From: Mesorhizobium sp.
GTDB lineage: Bacteria; Pseudomonadota; Alphaproteobacteria; Rhizobiales; Rhizobiaceae
NCBI GenBank assembly: GCA_004963905.1
Contig: SUGL01000004.1
Span: 170,144 to 234,143, forward strand
Length of the DNA: 64,000 nt
Direction: 5' to 3'
The translations under genes were made by a program, and so were the position numbers. Within the stretch, counting starts at the first letter, position 1. The number at the start of each line of letters is the position of its first letter. Shown here one piece after another: positions 60,494 through 64,000 of the stretch. Under the pieces are notes generated by a model. The model was not told the DNA's origin and did not search any database. It worked only from the letters and a program-made list of their open reading frames with translations.

Positions 60494-61111
60494 ATGCCAT
60501 CGGACAATAAAATTGAAGCATCGGTGAACGAGGCGCCAGCCGCGCCGACGCCGAAGGCCGCCGACAAGATCCTTGGCGTGGCGCGCGACCTGTTCTACCG
60601 CGAAGGCATCCGCGCGATCGGCGTCGACGAGATCGTCAAGCGCGCCGGCGTCACCAAGCCGAGCCTTTACCGCAGTTTTTCGTCGAAGGACGAGCTCGCC
60701 GCCTCTTATCTGCGCCAATACGACCTCGAATTCTGGCAGCGTTTCGACGAAGCCGTCGACGCGCATCCCGGCGACCCGCGCGCCCAGATCATCGCTTTCC
60801 TCACCCGCGTCGGCAAACGCACGCAGCGGCCGGACTATCGCGGCTGCGGCATGACGAATGCGGCGGTCGAATATCCCGAGCACGGCCATCCGGCGCGCGT
60901 CGTCAGCGAGGCCAATAAGCAGGAACTTCGCCGGCGCCTGCGCGCCATGGCGACAGCGATGGGCGCGAGCGATTCCGACACCCTCGGCGACGGGCTGCTG
61001 CTCCTCATCGAAGGCGCCTATATCAGCGGCCAATTGTTCGGCCTCGGCGGGCCGGCGGCATCGGTCGCCCGTAACGCCGATCTCCTGATCGAGGCCAGCT
61101 TGAAGCAGTAA
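60494..61111 (+). CDS. TetR-family transcriptional regulator
   Basis: This 205-aa repressor has an N-terminal helix-turn-helix (ILGVARDLFYREGIRAIGVD, then EIVKRAGVTKPSLYRSFSSKDELA) and a divergent C-terminal ligand domain. It is divergent from the MFS transporter and separated by the perfect 18-bp inverted repeat, which is very probably its operator. It presumably represses the transporter until an unknown compound binds. The first 20 residues (SDNKIEASVNEAPAAPTPK) are a low-complexity leader. Confidence 0.92.
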   Translation: MPSDNKIEASVNEAPAAPTPKAADKILGVARDLFYREGIRAIGVDEIVKRAGVTKPSLYRSFSSKDELAASYLRQYDLEFWQRFDEAVDAHPGDPRAQIIAFLTRVGKRTQRPDYRGCGMTNAAVEYPEHGHPARVVSEANKQELRRRLRAMATAMGASDSDTLGDGLLLLIEGAYISGQLFGLGGPAASVARNADLLIEASLKQ

Positions 61112-61231
61112 GACTTTCGAACGCAGGCGCCGCGGACGTCGACAATTGGCGCTTGGCAGCCCCGCGCCCTAGACTAGGCCTGCGCCAGTTTTGACGCTAC
61201 GCTCAAGCACCCTTTACTGGAGTTGTCAGCG

Positions 61232-61822
61232 ATGCGTGCGCTTCTGATCCCGCTTGCTTTCGCCGGTCTTTGCGGGGCAGCGCGTGCCGGCGACATCTCC
61301 AGCGCCTATACCGATCTCGACTGGAAGAAGGACTGCGTGACCTACGCGCAGTCGGAAGAAGGCGACGGTGACTGGGCGAGCCTCGCCTGCGCCGGCTATC
61401 GCGGCTATCCGGTGCTGATCGGCTACGACGACGCCCGCGAATCCGTCTACTACGGCTTTCCCTCCGACGACATGACCGCTGTCTGGGAGAGTTTTTCCGG
61501 GCTCAACACCGCTGGCCCGAAGGTCGAGTGGCGGATCGAGACCAATGGCGACAAGGCCGTGCCCTTCGCGGTCATCCATCGACGCGAGATCAGCGATCCC
61601 GAAGACGAGAACAAGCCGACCGAAGTGCTGGTCGTCGCGAAAGTAGCACAGCCGGAGGAGCATGAAGGCTGCACCGTCGGCCTGGTGCTCGCCACCGGCA
61701 ACCCTCGGGCCAACGACCAGGCACGCAAGCTCGCCGACGAGAAGGCGAAGGGTTTTGCCTGCGGCAAGGACAAGCGCGAGGTGATCGGCAAAGTGCCGGA
61801 CTTCGGCCGGGTGGACAACTAG
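61232..61822 (+). CDS. Secreted protein of unknown function
   Basis: This 196-aa protein has a signal peptide (MRALLIPLAFAGLCGAARA, cleavage near residue 19) and a mature domain with four Cys (residues near 31, 48, 143 and 170) that could form two disulfides. Other segments are SSAYTDLDWKKDCVTYA and FPSDDMTAVWESFSGL. The family was not recognised. The ATG at 61232 follows GGAG; a TTG at 61223 is less likely. A periplasmic location is expected. It lies alone between tetR and a family A repeat. Confidence 0.72.
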   Translation: MRALLIPLAFAGLCGAARAGDISSAYTDLDWKKDCVTYAQSEEGDGDWASLACAGYRGYPVLIGYDDARESVYYGFPSDDMTAVWESFSGLNTAGPKVEWRIETNGDKAVPFAVIHRREISDPEDENKPTEVLVVAKVAQPEEHEGCTVGLVLATGNPRANDQARKLADEKAKGFACGKDKREVIGKVPDFGRVDN

Positions 61823-61875
61823 AGCTTGATCCCAAAAAGTGGGACCCGGTTTTTGGGTAAGATCAAGCTCAAAAC
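61822..61875. repeat. Dispersed palindromic intergenic element, family A (copy 5)
   Basis: GAGCTTGATC (61822-61831) and GATCAAGCTC (61861-61870) form the outer stem; CCAAAAA (61832-61838) and TTTTTGG (61850-61856) form the inner stem around GTGGGACCCGG. It starts at the stop codon of the secreted-protein gene and ends near the 3' end of ppa. It may terminate one or both. Confidence 0.8.
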
Positions 61876-61883
61876 AAAATGGC

Positions 61884-62417
61884 CTACTTCGCCGCTTTCG
61901 CCCGTTCGATCGCGTCGACGATCATCTTCTTGGCGTATTTGGAATCGTGCCAGCCCTCGATCTTGACCCATTTACCGGGTTCGAGATCCTTATAGTGCTC
62001 GAAGAAGTGCTGCACCTGATGGCGGGTGATTTCCGGCAGGTGCGTGTATTCGGTGACGTTCTCGTAGCGCAGCGTCAGCTTCGGCGACGGCACCGCGATC
62101 ACCTTCTCGTCCTGGCCAGCATTGTCTTCCATGATCAAGACGCCGATCGGCCGCACATTGATGACGCAGCCCGGCACCAGCGCGCGTGTGTTGCAGACCA
62201 GGACGTCGATCGGGTCGCCGTCGCCCGACAAAGTGTGCGGCACGAAGCCGTAATTGCCGGGATAGCGCATCGAGGTGTGCAGGAAGCGGTCGACGAACAG
62301 CGTGCCGGCCTCCTTGTCCATCTCGTACTTGATCGGCTCGCCGCCGATCGGCACCTCGATGATGACGTTGACGTCCTCAGGCGGGTTCTTTCCGGTGGCA
62401 ATCGCTGCGATACGCAT
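61884..62417 (-). CDS. ppa: Inorganic pyrophosphatase
   Basis: This 177-aa soluble type I pyrophosphatase hydrolyses PPi and pulls biosynthesis forward. The metal-binding signature DGDPIDVLV lies at residues 66-74, with [18 protein letters not shown] (21-38), [14 protein letters not shown] and the C-terminal [19 protein letters not shown]. Length is typical. The ATG at 62417 has an AGGG site upstream. It is convergent with the secreted-protein gene. Confidence 0.97.
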   Translation of the reverse strand: MRIAAIATGKNPPEDVNVIIEVPIGGEPIKYEMDKEAGTLFVDRFLHTSMRYPGNYGFVPHTLSGDGDPIDVLVCNTRALVPGCVINVRPIGVLIMEDNAGQDEKVIAVPSPKLTLRYENVTEYTHLPEITRHQVQHFFEHYKDLEPGKWVKIEGWHDSKYAKKMIVDAIERAKAAK

Positions 62418-62530
62418 GGCTCAATCCCTCTCAAATCTGTGAGACCGATAGCGGGGCGCGCGTCATGGTGCAATGCGGCGAATGGTGCTGAACGCTGATG
62501 GAAGTGCACACTTTGTAATGGATTGTAACC

Positions 62531-62634
62531 AGATGCATGTCGCCCAGAGGCGCGCGACGGTTTGCGAGACATGCATCCAACAGAGACTTGAGACGCGTCG
62601 CCTGAATCTGTTTCGGGTGCGGCGCTTCAGGCGG
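62531..62634. repeat. Dispersed palindromic intergenic element, family A (copy 6)
   Basis: AGATGCATGTCGCCCAGAGG, an inner GCGCGACGGTTTGCGAG and the return arm ACATGCAT form the first hairpin. The second part is GACGCGTCGCCTGAATCTGT followed by TTCGGGTGCGGCGCTTCAG. It is diverged in the core (AGAGGCG instead of AAAAGTG). It lies between ppa and the GNAT gene. Confidence 0.65.
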
Positions 62635-62640
62635 TGCCCG

Positions 62641-63147
62641 TCATTCCCAGACGAACGCGACCTTCTTCAGCGCCTTCTGCTCGAAGACTTCCACGCCTTC
62701 GGCGATATCGCGGCCGCCATTGCCGGCATAGAAGGCCAAAGCGTTGTAATTGTCTTCCAGCGCCCACACCACCAGACCCCTCAGGCCGTGGTCGGCAAGG
62801 CGCGTGCGCGCCGCCTTGAACAGCCGGCTGCCGAGCCCAATGCCCTGATATTCCGGGCGCAGGTAGAGCTCGTAGATCTCGCCCTGCTGCCTCAACTCCT
62901 TGGCGCGGTTCTTGCCGATCGTGGCATAGCCGGCGATCGTGCCGCCGATCTCGACCACCAGCACGGTGGCCGCGCGGCGAATCGCGTTCGCCCACCAGTC
63001 GGGGCCGCGGCGGTTGATCATGGCCGTCAGCGTCCGGTGGGGGATGATGCCGGAATAGGCGCCGCGCCATGCCTCCTGATGCACCTCCGCGATGGCGATG
63101 GCGTCGCGAGGGTCGGCTTTCCGGATATCGATCGTCAGCGTGTTCAT
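62641..63147 (-). CDS. GNAT-family N-acetyltransferase
   Basis: This 168-aa protein has the GNAT fold. The acetyl-CoA-binding motif A is LYLRPEYQGIGLGSRLF (Q/R-x-x-G-x-G/A type), and WALEDNYNALAFYAGNGG is motif B. The N-terminal strand and IRKADPRDAIAIAEVHQEAW are typical of RimI-like and small-molecule acetyltransferases. The acceptor is unknown. It lies between ppa and the TPM-domain genes, in the same direction as both. Confidence 0.9.
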   Translation of the reverse strand: MNTLTIDIRKADPRDAIAIAEVHQEAWRGAYSGIIPHRTLTAMINRRGPDWWANAIRRAATVLVVEIGGTIAGYATIGKNRAKELRQQGEIYELYLRPEYQGIGLGSRLFKAARTRLADHGLRGLVVWALEDNYNALAFYAGNGGRDIAEGVEVFEQKALKKVAFVWE

Positions 63148-63285
63148 GATTTGTTAACCATAGACCCGCTTCGGTCGATTGCAAAGAGTCCGCTCTGTCG
63201 CGCCCGCGCTTTTCGCACAGGCGAACTTGCCGGCACCGGAAGCACGGAAAATCGCGTCCGGCAGAGTGCCTTTACAGGCCGGCTC

Positions 63286-63924
63286 TCAGATCTCGACGAG
63301 GTGGTCGTCGAGCTCGTTGACGTCGCCTTCGGTAACCGGGAAATGCTCGGCGAGCACCGCGCCGACCGATTCGATCGCCTTGACGAACCCGTCGGCGAGA
63401 CGACCGTCGCCGGCGTGCCGCGTCAGGTCCCGCACCACACCGTCCCAGACATGCTGGCCGACCTTTGCATTGATGCCGCTGTCGGCGACCACCTCGGCAT
63501 AGCGTTCGGCGATGGAGACGAAGACAAGCACACCCGTCCGCGCGCTCGTGCGGTGGACGTTGCGGGCGAGAAACTGCCTCAGCGCATTGGCATGCGCCGC
63601 CTGGTAGCGCAGCCGTCTTGGCACGAAATGGATGCGTAAGGCGGGCCAAAGCCCCAGCAGGGCAAGTACAGACGCCAGCGCCAGCAGCTGGGCGAAAACG
63701 AAATGCGGCAGCCGCATGGTCAGCCACCACGCCTCCAGCCCGTAAGCGACGGCAAGGCTGGCGACGAGCATGCCGATCGTCGCCAGGAAAGCGGCCGCGA
63801 AGAAATAGCCGTCGCTGGCATGGGCGACGACGCAGTAGATTTCACCGTCGGTCTTTGCCTCGGCGGCGCGGATCGCATTGGCGATGCGGTCATGGTCCTG
63901 CGGGTCGATCGGTCGCGTTGCCAT
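63286..63924 (-). CDS. TPM domain membrane protein
   Basis: This 212-aa protein has an N-terminal TPM-type segment (IDPQDHDRIANAIRAAEAKTDGEIYCVV), two hydrophobic helices (about 45-66 and 75-97), and a second half with GVLVFVSIAERYAEVVADSGINAKV, as in the TPM_phosphatase/YgcG family. Relatives include thylakoid and bacterial proteins of uncertain phosphatase activity. It follows another TPM-type gene by a few bases, so the two are likely co-transcribed and may form a membrane complex. Confidence 0.82.
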   Translation of the reverse strand: MATRPIDPQDHDRIANAIRAAEAKTDGEIYCVVAHASDGYFFAAAFLATIGMLVASLAVAYGLEAWWLTMRLPHFVFAQLLALASVLALLGLWPALRIHFVPRRLRYQAAHANALRQFLARNVHRTSARTGVLVFVSIAERYAEVVADSGINAKVGQHVWDGVVRDLTRHAGDGRLADGFVKAIESVGAVLAEHFPVTEGDVNELDDHLVEI

Positions 63925-63930
63925 GGTCCC

Positions 63931-64000
63931 TCACCAGCTTCCCGACGAACCGCCACCGCCCGACGAGCCACCGCCGCCGGAAAACCCGCCGCCACCGCCC
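63931..64000 (-). CDS. C-terminal end of a Gly-rich TPM-type protein (partial)
   Basis: Only the last 23 codons are inside the window: an almost pure Gly/Ser stretch with Phe, ending GSSGSW before TGA at 63931-63933. Glycine-rich C-termini of this kind are characteristic of YgcG/TPM-domain proteins, and the next gene is also of that type, 6 bp away. The rest of the gene lies beyond the right edge. Confidence 0.7.
   Translation of the reverse strand, partial: GGGGGFSGGGGSSGGGGSSGSW

Noticed and set aside
60413-61033. Extension of the MFS protein to 633 residues
   Set aside because: The extra residues are read antisense through the tetR-type gene and cross the operator; the membrane protein starts at 60415 or 60451.

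Overview
The window is GC-rich alphaproteobacterial chromosome, most likely from Mesorhizobium or a close relative in the Rhizobiales. The basis is gene content and layout. An F1-ATPase operon atpHAGDC lies apart from any F0 genes, and its beta subunit has an Ala/Lys-rich N-terminus. There is a usg-type small protein, a giant (1590 aa) NAD-glutamate dehydrogenase, and the order DUF1674 - htpX - rsmB - heparinase-like gene - purH. Several families of palindromic intergenic repeats of the type dispersed through rhizobial genomes are present. No rRNA or tRNA genes, insertion sequences, prophage or CRISPR array were seen.

Layout. 0-4.8 kb: a hexuronate module, with uxaC followed by a TRAP transporter (dctP, dctQ, start of dctM) on the minus strand and a divergent fructuronate reductase-like gene. 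4.8-15.7 kb: a signal peptidase, atpHAGDC, a small membrane protein, an aspartate racemase-like gene, priA and a transaldolase of the small TalC/FSA family. 15.9-21.4 kb: leuS-lptE, a YggS-type PLP protein, a Phd/VapC toxin-antitoxin pair and a small membrane protein. 21.5-26 kb: aldo/keto reductase, LysR regulator, MFS efflux pump, second aldo/keto reductase. 26.1-29.3 kb: a small accessory segment in which a LacI-type regulator faces two small beta-barrel-like genes across two identical 14-bp operators, followed by a DUF2332 gene broken by a frameshift. 29.5-34.1 kb: usg, acsA with a MOSC protein gene, and cfa. 34.1-34.6 kb: no conventional gene, but a plus-strand unit with a 15-nt perfect match to the 16S rRNA tail, a 23-codon ORF, a run of hairpins and a strong terminator. 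34.6-45.8 kb: a TadG-like von Willebrand protein, a transglutaminase-like protein, a HAD phosphatase, DUF1674 (SdhAF4-like), htpX, rsmB, a PhyH dioxygenase, a heparinase-like protein and purH. 46-57 kb: a UMF1-type MFS protein, NAD-GDH, an AhpD-like protein, a YCII protein, DUF1062 and typA. 57-64 kb: phoD, an MFS transporter with a divergent TetR regulator, a secreted protein, ppa, a GNAT protein and two TPM-domain genes at the right edge.

Most genes are housekeeping or ordinary accessory functions. The least explained parts are the 34.3-34.5 kb structured mini-ORF unit, the LacI/MoaF-like/cupin module, and the repeat architecture between genes: heptad arrays in the atp operon, 17-bp tandem repeats upstream of htpX, and at least four families of long palindromes. 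All assignments rest on reading motifs and translations by eye; no database comparison was run.
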